Shown one piece after another: positions 18,419 to 28,300 of a stretch of DNA of 54,424 bases. The DNA is from an uncultured bacterium (lineage in GTDB: Bacteria; Verrucomicrobiota; Lentisphaeria; Victivallales; Victivallaceae). Under the pieces are notes generated by a model. It was not told the DNA's origin and searched no databases. It worked only from the letters and a program-made list of their open reading frames with translations. Made by a program: the position numbers and the translations under genes. The first letter of the stretch is position 1. Each line of letters begins with the position of its first letter. Location of the stretch: positions 1-54,424 of the forward strand of contig URVC01000026.1 in NCBI GenBank assembly GCA_900551245.1, read 5' to 3'.

Positions 18419-19687
18419 ATGGAGAAGGCGCCGGAACACGAGCCCCGCGACATGCGCGAACTCATCTACCGCGGCGTGGAGTCCGAGGAGCTGGACTACA
18501 AGGCGGCGATGAGCTGGACCGCCATGAGCCGGGCGGCGCGGGCGAAGATCGTCCGCCACTGCCTCGCATTGGCCAACACCAAGGGCGGCTACATCGTCAT
18601 CGGCGTCGGCGAGGACGCCTCCGGCCACCCCTCGGTCTATCAGGGGCTGACGCCGGAGGAGACCCACTCCTTCGACCCCTCGACGGTGGGGCCGTTCATC
18701 AACCGCTACGTCGAGCCGCCGATCGACCTCACCGTCGAGCGGCCGCTGGTGGATGGCAGGCGGTACGCGGTGCTGGTGGTCCGCCCCTTCCGGAACCTTC
18801 CCCACGTCTGCACCGCCAGCATCGAGAACGAACTGCAGACCGGCATGTTCTACATCCGCACCAGCGACGCTTCGAGCCGCCCCGCCTTCCGCGCGGTCGA
18901 GATGCATGCGCTGATCCAGCGGGCGCTGCGTAACCAGCGCGAGGCGCTCGGCAGGATGCTGCGCGGCATCCTCTACGAGAGCCGCGACACCGTCCGGCAG
19001 GGGGCGGACTTGAGCGAATTCCGCGATGCGGTCAGCCACGCCCAGCTCTTCTTCAAGCGGCGCAAATCGCCCCCGCCCGGTGTGCCGGCGGTGCTCTTCA
19101 ACTTTCAGGTGATTCCGCCGGAGTTCGATGAGGAACACTTCACGCTCAGCCGGATCCGCCGGGCGGTCGGCGACGCCTGGACACTGCTGGCCTCCTCCGA
19201 CTTCATCGAGCCGGGGGAGCTGGAGAAGTGCTACCTGACCAACGTCTCTCTGCGGTCGCTCCCCGAAGGGCGGCTCAAGATGTGGCAGGTGTTCAAGTCC
19301 GGCCTCTTCCACTACATCGCCTACTGGCCGGTGCCGCACCACCTTCTGCTTTACAACCAGCTCGCCACCGCCCTTTCGGAGGCGGTCTGTTTTCTCGGCA
19401 AACTCTACACCGAGCTGGGATACGCCGAAGAGCTGCTCACCCTCCGGCTCACGCTGGAGGGAACCGAGGAGCTCAAGCTCAAACTCGCCGGCAGGGATGG
19501 CGGGGAGTTCCGCTGCCGGATTCCGGAGATCGCCGTGGAGATCCGGCGCTCCGCCGCCGACCTCGCCAGCGGCTGTGAAATGCACGCCTCCCGGCTGATC
19601 CGCGAAGTGACCGAGCGCTTCAATCTGCCGGACCAGTATCTGCAGAACCTCCCCCGGGAGATCCGCCGCCATCTGGAGAAACGGTAG
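18419..19687 (+). CDS. AlbA_2 (Schlafen-like) domain protein
   Basis: 422 residues. The N-terminal ~140 residues match the AlbA_2/Schlafen-type domain: E-E-L-D-Y-K-A, L-A-L-A-N-T-K-G-G-Y-I-V-I-G-V, and a later F-Y-I-R-T-S-D-A-S. This domain is found in predicted nucleic-acid-binding regulators and some defence proteins. The rest (~160-422) has no clear family or helix-turn-helix that I recognise; it is mixed alpha/beta with long charged helices. It begins 3 bases after the zinc-ribbon gene and ends 5 bases before the helicase, so translational coupling is likely. Confidence 0.8.
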   Translation: MEKAPEHEPRDMRELIYRGVESEELDYKAAMSWTAMSRAARAKIVRHCLALANTKGGYIVIGVGEDASGHPSVYQGLTPEETHSFDPSTVGPFINRYVEPPIDLTVERPLVDGRRYAVLVVRPFRNLPHVCTASIENELQTGMFYIRTSDASSRPAFRAVEMHALIQRALRNQREALGRMLRGILYESRDTVRQGADLSEFRDAVSHAQLFFKRRKSPPPGVPAVLFNFQVIPPEFDEEHFTLSRIRRAVGDAWTLLASSDFIEPGELEKCYLTNVSLRSLPEGRLKMWQVFKSGLFHYIAYWPVPHHLLLYNQLATALSEAVCFLGKLYTELGYAEELLTLRLTLEGTEELKLKLAGRDGGEFRCRIPEIAVEIRRSAADLASGCEMHASRLIREVTERFNLPDQYLQNLPREIRRHLEKR

Positions 19688-19692
19688 AGATC

Positions 19693-21771
19693 ATGATTAT
19701 TCCGGCTGGATTTTTTCCGCCCGGCGAAGAGCCGGAGCCCGGGGAGTTCGACTGCGAATTCAACCCCGAAGAGTTCGATGTTCCGCCCGAGTTTTTCGAA
19801 GCGGAAGAGCTCCCGCCGATCCGCCCGCTGTGCGAGGAGTTTTTCGCTCCGGGCGGTCCGCTCCGGCAGGCGGCGGCCCGCGGAGGCAGGCCCTACGAGT
19901 TCCGGCCGCAGCAGATCGAGATGGCCGGCGCCATCGCCGATGCGCTCAGCGAAGGCGGCAACCTCTGCGTCGAAGCCCCCACCGGCGTCGGCAAGAGTTT
20001 CGCCTATCTGGTGCCGCTCATCTACCGTTCGCGCAGCCGCGGCCGCCCGGCGATCATCTCCACCGAGACGATCAATCTGCAGGAACAGCTGATCGACAAG
20101 GACATTCCGCTGTTGCGCGAACTTACCGGCGTCGATTTCCGGGCCGCCCTCGCGAAGGGGCGGCACAACTACCTCTGCCGCCGCCGGCTCTCCCTGCTCA
20201 GCGGCGAACAGCGGGATGCACTGCTGCCCGCGCCCTCGCTCGCGCTCGACCTCGACCGGATTGTCAAATGGCTCGAGCGCGGCGCCGACGGCAACCGCGA
20301 TTCGATCGATTTCCGGATGGAGGCGGCGACCTGGAATCTGGTCTGCTGCGAAACCGGCAACTGTCTCGCCAAGAAGTGTCCGTTTTTCCGCAACTGCTGT
20401 TACTTCAAGGCGCGGCAGGAGTGGGAGAGTGCCGACATCGTCGTGGCGAATCACGCGCTCTTCTTCACCGACCTGGCGATGCGCTGCGCCGGAGGAAACG
20501 CCGGAGCACTGCTGCCGAACTACGGCGCGGTGCTGATCGACGAGGCGCACACGCTCGAAAACAACGCGGCCGAACACCTCGGACTGCACCTCTCGCGCGC
20601 CGGAGTGATCGCGACGTTGAACCGGCTCTACAACCCGGATTCCGCGCGGGGGCTGCTGATGCGGCAGGGCTACCCGCCCGAACTGCGCGGCGCGGTGGCG
20701 GAGGCGCGCGACGAGGCGTACGGATTCTTCACGCCGTATGAGAACTTTCTCGCCGAGCGGGGGGAAAATGCCCGCGAGGTGAGCGATCCCGCCCGCTTTC
20801 CGAACCGGCTGAGCGGGAAACTGCTCCAGCTCTGCCGGGCGCTGGAGGCGGAGATCGACGAGGAGGACGACGCGTCGTTCCGGGCGGAACTGGAGGCGCA
20901 GTTCTCACGCTGCCGGGAGTTCATCGACGCGATCGACAGCTTCACCTCCCGCTCGATTCCGGAGTCGGTCTACTACGCGGAGAAGGACCGCCATTCGGTG
21001 GTGCTGCACGCGGCGCCGCTCAACGTGGCGGAGATCCTCGGCGAGGTGCTGTTCAACCAGGATTTCCCGGTGATGCTGTGCAGTGCGACGCTGAGCGTGC
21101 GCCGGAGCTTCGACTACTTCCGGAAACGGACCGGATTCCGGAACGGCAAAACGCTGCTGCTCGACTCGCCGTTCGGCCCGGACCAGGCGAAGATCTACAT
21201 CTCCCGCAACATGCCCGATCCGAGTTCGGAGCATTTCAACGCCGCGCTCGCCGGTGAGATTCCCCGTTTCATCGAGCTCACCCACGGCAAGGCGTTCGTG
21301 CTCTTCACCAGCTACCAGTCGTTGCGCTACTGCACCGACGCACTGCGCGACTACTTCTCCGAAAGCGGCATCCGGCTGCTGGTGCAGGGGGAGAATCTGA
21401 CCCGCTCCGGACTGCTCCGGGAGTTCCGCGAAGACATCGATTCGGTGCTCTTCGGCACCGACAGCTTCTGGACCGGGGTGGATGTGCCCGGCGAAGCGCT
21501 GAGCAACGTGATCGTCACCAAGCTCCCCTTCGCCTCGCCGGGGCACCCGCTCATCCGGGCACGCATGGCGCGGATCGAAGCGGAAGGGCGCAGCTCCTTC
21601 ACCGAATACAGTCTGCCGGAGGCGGTGCTGAAGTTCCGGCAGGGGGTGGGGCGGCTGATCCGGAGCCGCAGTGACCGCGGCATCATCGTCCTGCTCGACC
21701 GCCGGGTGCTCACCAAGAATTACGGCAGACTCTTTCTCGACTCGCTCCCCTATCAATTCGAACAGATGTGA
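19693..21771 (+). CDS. DinG-type ATP-dependent DNA helicase (XPD-like, Fe-S)
   Basis: 692 residues. DinG/YoaA-type superfamily 2 helicases unwind 5'-3' and resolve R-loops and other obstacles. Seen: an acidic, Pro-rich N-terminal extension (1-55), Walker A A-P-T-G-V-G-K101-S, a cysteine cluster for the iron-sulphur site (one near 166 in N-Y-L-C-R-R-R, the others in C-C-E-T-G-N-C-L-A-K-K-C-P), the DEAH box L-I-D-E-A-H-T, and the C-terminal Q-G-V-G-R-L-I-R-S motif VI. The last gene of the ruvB group; its end overlaps the convergent AraC gene by 19 bases. Confidence 0.9.
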   Translation: MIIPAGFFPPGEEPEPGEFDCEFNPEEFDVPPEFFEAEELPPIRPLCEEFFAPGGPLRQAAARGGRPYEFRPQQIEMAGAIADALSEGGNLCVEAPTGVGKSFAYLVPLIYRSRSRGRPAIISTETINLQEQLIDKDIPLLRELTGVDFRAALAKGRHNYLCRRRLSLLSGEQRDALLPAPSLALDLDRIVKWLERGADGNRDSIDFRMEAATWNLVCCETGNCLAKKCPFFRNCCYFKARQEWESADIVVANHALFFTDLAMRCAGGNAGALLPNYGAVLIDEAHTLENNAAEHLGLHLSRAGVIATLNRLYNPDSARGLLMRQGYPPELRGAVAEARDEAYGFFTPYENFLAERGENAREVSDPARFPNRLSGKLLQLCRALEAEIDEEDDASFRAELEAQFSRCREFIDAIDSFTSRSIPESVYYAEKDRHSVVLHAAPLNVAEILGEVLFNQDFPVMLCSATLSVRRSFDYFRKRTGFRNGKTLLLDSPFGPDQAKIYISRNMPDPSSEHFNAALAGEIPRFIELTHGKAFVLFTSYQSLRYCTDALRDYFSESGIRLLVQGENLTRSGLLREFREDIDSVLFGTDSFWTGVDVPGEALSNVIVTKLPFASPGHPLIRARMARIEAEGRSSFTEYSLPEAVLKFRQGVGRLIRSRSDRGIIVLLDRRVLTKNYGRLFLDSLPYQFEQM

Positions 21772-22580
21772 CCGGCCGCCTCCCGGCGGGCGTCGCGGCG
21801 GTATCCGGCCGGCGTGCAGAGCAGTTGTTCGCGGAACACCCGGTGGAAATACTCCGGCGACCGGAATCCGGCCTCGAAGGCGAGCTCCTTGAGCGGCATG
21901 TCGGTGTTCGTCAGCAGAAAACAGGCGCGGTTGAGCCGGATTCCGGTCACGTAGGCGGAGAAGCTCATCCCGGTCGCGTCGCGGAAGAGTTTCCCCAGAT
22001 GGTTGGGGGAGAGCGAGAGCTCCGCGGCGAGCGCCGTGAGCGAAGCGTCATCCCGGCAGTGCTTCTGCGCCCACGCCGCGGCGCTCCGGACCAGCGGCGG
22101 CGGAGCGACGTATCCGGGGTCCGCCTTCCGCACGACCTCGATCAGCAGTTCGAGCAGAAGCGCCCCGGTCCAGGCGCGGGCGAAGAGCTCCTCCGGGCGG
22201 GCGGTTGCCAGCATCTCAAACTTCCGCAGAGGCGAAGCGAGCTCCTCCGCCGGGAAGCGGCAGCAGAGCGAACGGGTCTCCAGCAGAAAGCCGATCTCCT
22301 CCGGCAGCGAGTCGCCGCGAAAGGAGAGGTTGGCGACCTCCACCTCCGTTTCGCAGGAGATGCCGTGGCTGTCGATGCCGCCGATCAGCCAGCACTCCCC
22401 GGCGGAAAAGGGGAGGGCCCGGCCGTGAATCCGGTGGAGGCCGCGCCCCCGGGTCACAATCTCCAGCTCGTAGAAGTTGTGCCGGTGGAGAATCGTCTCA
22501 TGCCCCGCCTCCAGCCGGTGAAATCCCGCCTCCAGCCCGGACCAGCCCGGCAGTCCGTTTTTCAGAAACACCCCGGCCAT
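21753..22580 (-). CDS. AraC-family transcriptional regulator
   Basis: 275 residues. N-terminal cupin arm with H-R-H-N-F-Y-E-L-E-I-V (residues ~32-42) and F-S-A-G-E-C-W-L-I. C-terminal double helix-turn-helix with L-S-L-S-P-N-H-L-G-K-L-F-R-D-A-T-G-M-S-F and the closing G-F-R-S-P-E-Y-F-H-R-V-F-R. A typical sugar-responsive AraC activator by layout. Divergent from a second AraC gene across 147 bases, convergent with the helicase gene. Confidence 0.9.
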   Translation of the reverse strand: MAGVFLKNGLPGWSGLEAGFHRLEAGHETILHRHNFYELEIVTRGRGLHRIHGRALPFSAGECWLIGGIDSHGISCETEVEVANLSFRGDSLPEEIGFLLETRSLCCRFPAEELASPLRKFEMLATARPEELFARAWTGALLLELLIEVVRKADPGYVAPPPLVRSAAAWAQKHCRDDASLTALAAELSLSPNHLGKLFRDATGMSFSAYVTGIRLNRACFLLTNTDMPLKELAFEAGFRSPEYFHRVFREQLLCTPAGYRRDARREAAGHICSN

Positions 22581-22678
22581 GCGCGGCGTCGCTCCTCGGT
22601 TTGCATTGCGTCTCTTGTCACTCCTCTACCAATACCACGGAAGCGGAGCGATTGCAAGTCCGGGCGGAGGGCCCGAGG

Positions 22679-22706
22679 TTGATTTTTCGGGGATGCGGGG
22701 TATATT
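22679..22706 (+). promoter_or_regulatory. promoter for the rightward AraC gene
   Basis: TTGATT at 22679-22684, a 16-base spacer, and TATATT at 22701-22706. Expected transcription start is at about 22713, giving a very short leader with the AGGAGG at 22714-22719 close to the 5' end. Confidence 0.55.
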
Positions 22707-22727
22707 AGCCCGCAGGAGGTGGGTTCC

Positions 22728-23576
22728 GTGGAATCGTCCGGCGTACCGTTTTCTCTTTCATTGCGGCTGTGGGAGTATCACCGCCATGACCGGCGGATTG
22801 AACTGCCCATGCATTCGCATCTCTTCTGGCAGCTCAACATGGCCGAAGCCGGCACGGCGGAGTTCGTCACGCCCGACGCGCCGCCCCGGGAGCTCTCCGC
22901 CGGAGCGCTGCTCTTCGTGCCCCCCCGCCGGGAACATCTGCTCCGGTACGGCGACGAGCCCTTCGTCGGGTTCTCGTTCAAGATGGAGGTGCGCGGCATC
23001 GAGGATGACGGAAGTCCGCCGCTGCTGATTCCGCCGGCGCGGGAGAATGCCGGATGCATCAACGCCGTCCGCGAACTTCTCACCGCGACCTTCCCCAACA
23101 GCCGCCTCTTCAACGGCGAAAATCTGCTCTGCGACGACGACTACTACACACTGCTGGTCGAATCGCTGCTTTCCGGACTCTTCCGCCGCTTCGTTCTCGG
23201 CGACGCCGACACCCGTCCGCCGCTGCTCCGCCGTCTCCGGCAGCTGCTGCACCAGCGGCACGGGCGGCCGCTCTCCGTCGCCGAACTCGCCCGCCACTGC
23301 AACTATTCGCCCGGCCACCTCTCCGAACTGATCCGCCGGGAGTGCGGCGAAACCGCCAAGACGATGATCGACCGGGAGCGCGCCTCGATGGCCCGCCACT
23401 ACCTCGAATTCTCCGACATGAACATCGGGGAGATCGCCGCGCACATGGGGTTTGCCAGTCTGTTCGCCTTCTCCGGATTTTTCCGCCTTCACCACAACTG
23501 TTCGCCGCGCGCGTTCCGCGCCGCCTGCCGGGCCGGATTGAAACCCGACTCCGGTCCGGCGATTCAAAATCCCTGA
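22728..23576 (+). CDS. AraC-family transcriptional regulator
   Basis: About 282 residues starting at GTG 22728, which is 8 bases after a perfect AGGAGG (22714-22719). The GTG at 22719 is in frame but overlaps that ribosome site. Cupin arm with E-L-P-M-H-S-H-L-F-W-Q-L-N-M and a C-terminal AraC domain (S-V-A-E-L-A-R-H-C-N-Y-S-P-G-H-L-S-E-L; I-G-E-I-A-A-H-M-G-F). It precedes the toroid-like gene and the GH42-ManA fusion on the same strand, which are its likely targets. Confidence 0.9.
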   Translation: MESSGVPFSLSLRLWEYHRHDRRIELPMHSHLFWQLNMAEAGTAEFVTPDAPPRELSAGALLFVPPRREHLLRYGDEPFVGFSFKMEVRGIEDDGSPPLLIPPARENAGCINAVRELLTATFPNSRLFNGENLLCDDDYYTLLVESLLSGLFRRFVLGDADTRPPLLRRLRQLLHQRHGRPLSVAELARHCNYSPGHLSELIRRECGETAKTMIDRERASMARHYLEFSDMNIGEIAAHMGFASLFAFSGFFRLHHNCSPRAFRAACRAGLKPDSGPAIQNP

Positions 23577-23609
23577 TTTTCGTATCTTTTCCTGAAAACA
23601 TGAATAACG

Positions 23610-23622
23610 CTTCCGCGGGAAG
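23610..23622. promoter_or_regulatory. palindrome upstream of the toroid/GH42-ManA genes
   Basis: CTTCCgcgGGAAG, a perfect 5-base inverted repeat with a 3-base centre, in the 88-base gap before ATG 23665. It could be an operator for one of the AraC proteins; no second copy was identified to support this. Confidence 0.3.
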
Positions 23623-23664
23623 TGCGTTACATTCTCCTTGAAACAACCACGATCAAGGCATAGT

Positions 23665-25359
23665 ATGAATCAGGAAAAACGTCATTATCTCGCCCTGCTC
23701 GACCGCGCCCTGCTGTTCGCCGCCCGCCACACCGACCCGGCCGGACGCATGACCGTCGACGGGGAAATCGACTGCAAAGACTCCGGCTGGCTGGTGCTCG
23801 GCGGCGCCATCCGCGGCCTCGAAGTCGGGTGGAACATCGGCGAATTCAACCTCGCCGACCTCTGCCGCCGCTGGACGCTCGCGTCGGTGCGCGTCGACGA
23901 CACCCGCAGCGCCTGGACCACCTTCGCCCTGCTCTACACCCTCTATCTCACCGGCGGGAACGACGGCCCGTTCGCCCGCTCGTTTTCCGCCGCTGAACGG
24001 GCGGAGCTGGATCGCTTTCTGCTTCAGATCGACATGCACTACCTCTACGAAGCGTCGCGCAACTACCGGGTGGCGGCGGCCATCATCGACGCCCTGCGGC
24101 TCCGCTTCGGCTACATCGAACACCCGGAACTGCCGATCGAGGAGAACATCGACGCCATGCTCTCCGGCTGCCTCGGGAACGGTTTCTTCAACGACGACGA
24201 CTGCCGCGGCAGCCGCGCCGACCGCCGGATCGACGCCTACAGCGCCGAAATCATCGGATTGTTGCTCCACTTCGACGAGATCTTCGACTTCGCCAGCTGC
24301 CGTCACGAAGAGATCATGGAGATCTGCCGGGAGTTCTGCCGCGATGGGAAATTCCTGATCGACGCCGACGGGGAGTTCGCCAAGTGGGGGCGCTCCCTGC
24401 GGGGCGAGGCCGAGGCCAAGAAGATCTTCCTCTGGGAGTTCGCCGAGGCGCACGGCCTTGCCGCGCAACCGGGCGACGGCGTCGCGGCGGCCCGCGCCCA
24501 GCTCGAATTCTTCGCCCGTTACGGCATCGACGAAACCGGCAGGATCGGTTGCGACAAGGCGTTCAACCGGGGCATGCGCGACGAGTACACCACCCAGGTG
24601 CAGGCGCAGGGCTACGGCGTCTACGGGCTGGCGATGGCGCTCAAATGGTGCGCGCCCGGACCGCGGCCGGAACCACTTCCACTGCCGGCGGAGAAGGAGA
24701 GTTTCGTAAAATATCTCCCCGGCCCCGCCATCGTCTGCGCCTCCGGCCGTCGGAGCGGAATCCACTATATTCTCCCCCTCGCCAACCGGATGACCAAGAA
24801 CATGTTCTTCTGGCACAACCGGATCACCGGCGAGAACGACGTCGAGGTCGATGTGAGTGCAAAATTCATGCCGCTGCCATACTTCGGCCGGAAGATTCCC
24901 GCCCCCTACGCCGGGCCGCAGCTGCCCTTTCTGCCGATGCTGCGCACCGCGGCGGGCGTTCTGCTCGTGCCGCGCAACCTCGATGAAACCGGTCCGCAGG
25001 CCGTCGAGGAACCCGGCGCGGTCCGGTGCCGGACGGAGTACGCCTTCTGCCCGGTGCGGGAGTACCGCCCCGCCGTCGAACTCGCTTTTTCCGCAACGCT
25101 GGTCTGCCGCCCGGCGGAGCTGGAGTGGGAGTTCCGTTTCCGGGGAAGCTGGCCGGAAGGAAGTTCCGTTGAACTCCATCTCTTCGAGCCGCTGCCCGAA
25201 TGCGCAATCCGCGTGGAGTGCGAACTATGCGGTGCGGACGCGCGATGGAGCACGAAGGAGTGCGCCCCCTCTATTTACGGTCCGGCGACGCTGGCCCGGG
25301 TCGCCCGGGTCGCCCCCTGTGACACACTTTCTCTTCATGTGAGGTATTGCCATGTCTGA
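23665..25359 (+). CDS. predicted alpha/alpha-toroid carbohydrate-active protein
   Basis: About 564 residues from ATG 23665 with AAGG 6 bases upstream; a TTG at 23638 extends the frame but has poor support. No signal peptide. Residues ~1-330 are helical, with conserved-looking W/Y/D motifs (D-S-G-W-L-V-L-G-G-A-I-R-G; A-S-R-N-Y-R-V-A-A), as in heparinase- and DUF2264-like toroids. Residues ~345-564 are beta-rich, like the C-terminal sandwich of such lyases or hydrolases. I cannot name the family with confidence. The stop overlaps the start of the GH42-ManA fusion by 8 bases, implying translational coupling and a shared pathway. Confidence 0.55.
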   Translation: MNQEKRHYLALLDRALLFAARHTDPAGRMTVDGEIDCKDSGWLVLGGAIRGLEVGWNIGEFNLADLCRRWTLASVRVDDTRSAWTTFALLYTLYLTGGNDGPFARSFSAAERAELDRFLLQIDMHYLYEASRNYRVAAAIIDALRLRFGYIEHPELPIEENIDAMLSGCLGNGFFNDDDCRGSRADRRIDAYSAEIIGLLLHFDEIFDFASCRHEEIMEICREFCRDGKFLIDADGEFAKWGRSLRGEAEAKKIFLWEFAEAHGLAAQPGDGVAAARAQLEFFARYGIDETGRIGCDKAFNRGMRDEYTTQVQAQGYGVYGLAMALKWCAPGPRPEPLPLPAEKESFVKYLPGPAIVCASGRRSGIHYILPLANRMTKNMFFWHNRITGENDVEVDVSAKFMPLPYFGRKIPAPYAGPQLPFLPMLRTAAGVLLVPRNLDETGPQAVEEPGAVRCRTEYAFCPVREYRPAVELAFSATLVCRPAELEWEFRFRGSWPEGSSVELHLFEPLPECAIRVECELCGADARWSTKECAPSIYGPATLARVARVAPCDTLSLHVRYCHV

Positions 25360-28300
25360 ATTCTACCGTTACGGCGCGGTTCTGCTGCTCGACGAGGAAC
25401 AGACCGCCGAAGAGCTCCGCGCCGCGTGCGCCGCGATGCGTTCGCTCGCGATGAACACCGTCGTCGTCTGGCCGCCGGTCTTCTACCATGACGGGGCGTA
25501 CTGCTTCCGCCGCCAGCGGGAACTGCTCGACGCCGCCGCGGCCGAGGGGCTCGACGTGATCGTCGAACTGCACGGGCAGGTCCCGAACCTCGAATTCTAT
25601 CCGGATTTTCTGCCGGTCGACGAGGTGATGGTCCGCAACGCCGACGGGACGCCCGCGCCGGGGCAGAACGGGCTCGGCGAGCTCAATTACAACCATCCCG
25701 CCGTCCGGAAGGAGATGAAGCGCTTTCTCGAAGCGGCGGCCGCCGCCCTCAAGGACCACCCCGCCCTCGCCGGGTGGGACGTGTGGAACGAAAGCCACTT
25801 TCTGAGTTTCGACCCGTGGACGCTCGCCGAGTTCCGCCGCTTCCTCGAACGCAAGTACGGCACCATCGGCGAACTCAACCGGGTGTGGTGGAAAAGCTAC
25901 ACCGACTTCTCCCAGCTCCGGATCGACCCGGTGCTCTGGGCGTCGATCATGCCGGAGGTGGATCTGCAGGAGTTCCGCACCGAAAACCTCGCCGGACGGT
26001 GCGCGGAGTGGACGCGGATTCTCAAGGCCGCCGATCCGGACCATTTCGTCATCGCCGACAACGTGATGAGCAACGCGGCGTGGAGCGAATTCGACCGCGG
26101 TACCGACGACTGGAAGCTGGCGCAGGCGGTCGACCGCTTCGGCATCTCCTTCTACCCGAAGACCGGCGGGCGGCTGCTGCGCGACAACGCGCCCTGGCTC
26201 CGCGCGCTCACCTTTGACGCGGCGGCCGCGGCCGGCGGCGGAACCTTCCTCGTCTCGGAGATGCAGAGCCACTACTACTCCGAACTCTTCACCGCCGAAC
26301 GGGTCTCCTCCGACGAGCTCGTCTGCTGGAATCTCGAAGCGCTGATGCACGGCGCCTGCGGCTGCATCTACTGGAAATGGTCCCCCTTCAAAACCGGCCT
26401 CCAGCTCGGCGGCCGCGGCCTCACCCTCGCCGACGGGAGCTTCTCCCCCCGCGCCGGAGCGGTGAAACGCTTCGGGGAGCTCCTCCGCAACCATCCCGAT
26501 CTCCACTGTCTCAAGCCGGTCGCCCGCGCCGCACTGCTCTACGACCGCACCGCCAACTTCATGGTCAAGGCGGTCAACGCCAAAGTGCGCCACATCATCG
26601 GCGACAACCAGCCGGCGGAAGCGCGGTTCGGCGTCTATCGCCGCGCCTTCGAGCGGAACATTCCGCTCGCCGTGCTCACGCCGGAGACGCTGGAGCTCGA
26701 CGGAATTTCGGTGCTCTTCCTCCCCTACGCGATCACGCTCGACGACCGGACGGCGGAAACGCTCCGCGAATTCGTCCGTTCCGGCGGCACGCTGGTGGCG
26801 AGCTACCCCTTCGGCGACTTCGACGGCGAAGGGAAACTCCACCGGGAGATTCCGGGCGGACCGCTCCACGATCTGGTCGGCGCAAAACACCTCGACATCG
26901 ACGACGACGGGCTCGAACTGCTCGAACCGGCGGGGGATTGCACCGTTCTCTCCGAACGGCCCTTCCTCTCGCTCCGCTCCTTCGGCCGCGGCATGGTCTG
27001 CTACGCCGGAGCGCCGGTCTGGAACGGCGACGCACACGACGACACCTGCCGGAACATTTTCGACCTTCTGACGGAGAAACACCCCGAACTGGTCGCGGTC
27101 CGGGCAAATCAGCCGGTCACCCGCGCCCGCGGGCGGGAAGCGGAATACCTCTTCGTCGCCGGCGACGGGGAGGGATCCTGCTGTGAAATCGAACTCGACG
27201 AGCCGCTCTCGGCGGAACTGCTCTTCGGCGAAGGGGAACTGCTCCGCAGCGGGAGACAATTTCAGCTCAAGGGAGCGAAGAACGCGCTCCTCCGGCTCCG
27301 CCCGGAAACGCCCTCGCTGCCGTCGCTGTTCCAACTCGGCAGGAACCGGGTGTGGCGCACCTATCTCGGCGGCCGCACGCTCGACGAGATCTCCGGCGTC
27401 GAACCGCCGCAGGACGGACACTTCCCGGAGGAGTGGCTCCTCTCCGACACCGCCGCGATCAACCCCGGGCGCGCGCCGGAGGGGATCACCCCCGTCCGGC
27501 TCGGGGAGAGAATCGTTCCGCTCACCGAACTTTTCGCCCGCGCGCCGGAGTATCTGCTCGGAAACGCGCACCGCAGACGGTTCGGCGACCATGCGGGCGT
27601 GCTGGTGAAGTATCTCGATTCGGCAATCCGGCTTCAACTGCAATGCCACCCGACGGTGGAGTTTGCGAAGCGCTTTCTGCACTCCGACTCCGGCAAGACC
27701 GAAGGGTACTGCATCCTCGGCACCCGGCCCGGAGCGGACGCCGCCGTCTACCTCGGATTCCAGCGGCCGCCGTCGAAGGAGCAGTTCCGCCGGATGATCG
27801 AAACGCAGGACATCGAGGCGATGCTCGGCTGTTTCGACCGGATTCCGGTCCGGCCGGGGGATCTCTTCCTGGTTCCCGGCGGACTGCTCCACGCCATCGG
27901 CGAAGGGGTGTTCATGATCGAAATCATGGAGCCGACCGACTTCGTCGTCCGGCTCGAATTCGAGCGCGACGGCTGCGTCCTGCCGGAGGAGGCGCGCTTC
28001 ATGGGGCGCGACATCGATTTCGCGCTGTCGATGTTCGACTTCACCGCCTACCCGGCCGACGAGGTGAGACGACGCTTCTTCGTGCGGCCGCGCCCGGTGG
28101 AACAGTGCGGAAAATCGCTCCGCAGCGTGCTCTTCGACCGGAGCATCACCGACCGGTTCCGCATGGAGAAGTTCGACATCCGCGGCAAAGCCGCCTTCGC
28201 CGGCGAAGGGCTCCGCCTCCTCATCGTCACCGCGGGCGGAGGAACACTCCGCGCGGGCGGCACCGAACTGCCGCTCCGCCGCTTCGACCGGGTGCTGGTT

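Noticed and set aside
17720..19672. 650-residue minus-strand open frame
   Set aside because: Antisense to the zinc-ribbon and AlbA_2 genes, which have clear motifs and ribosome sites.
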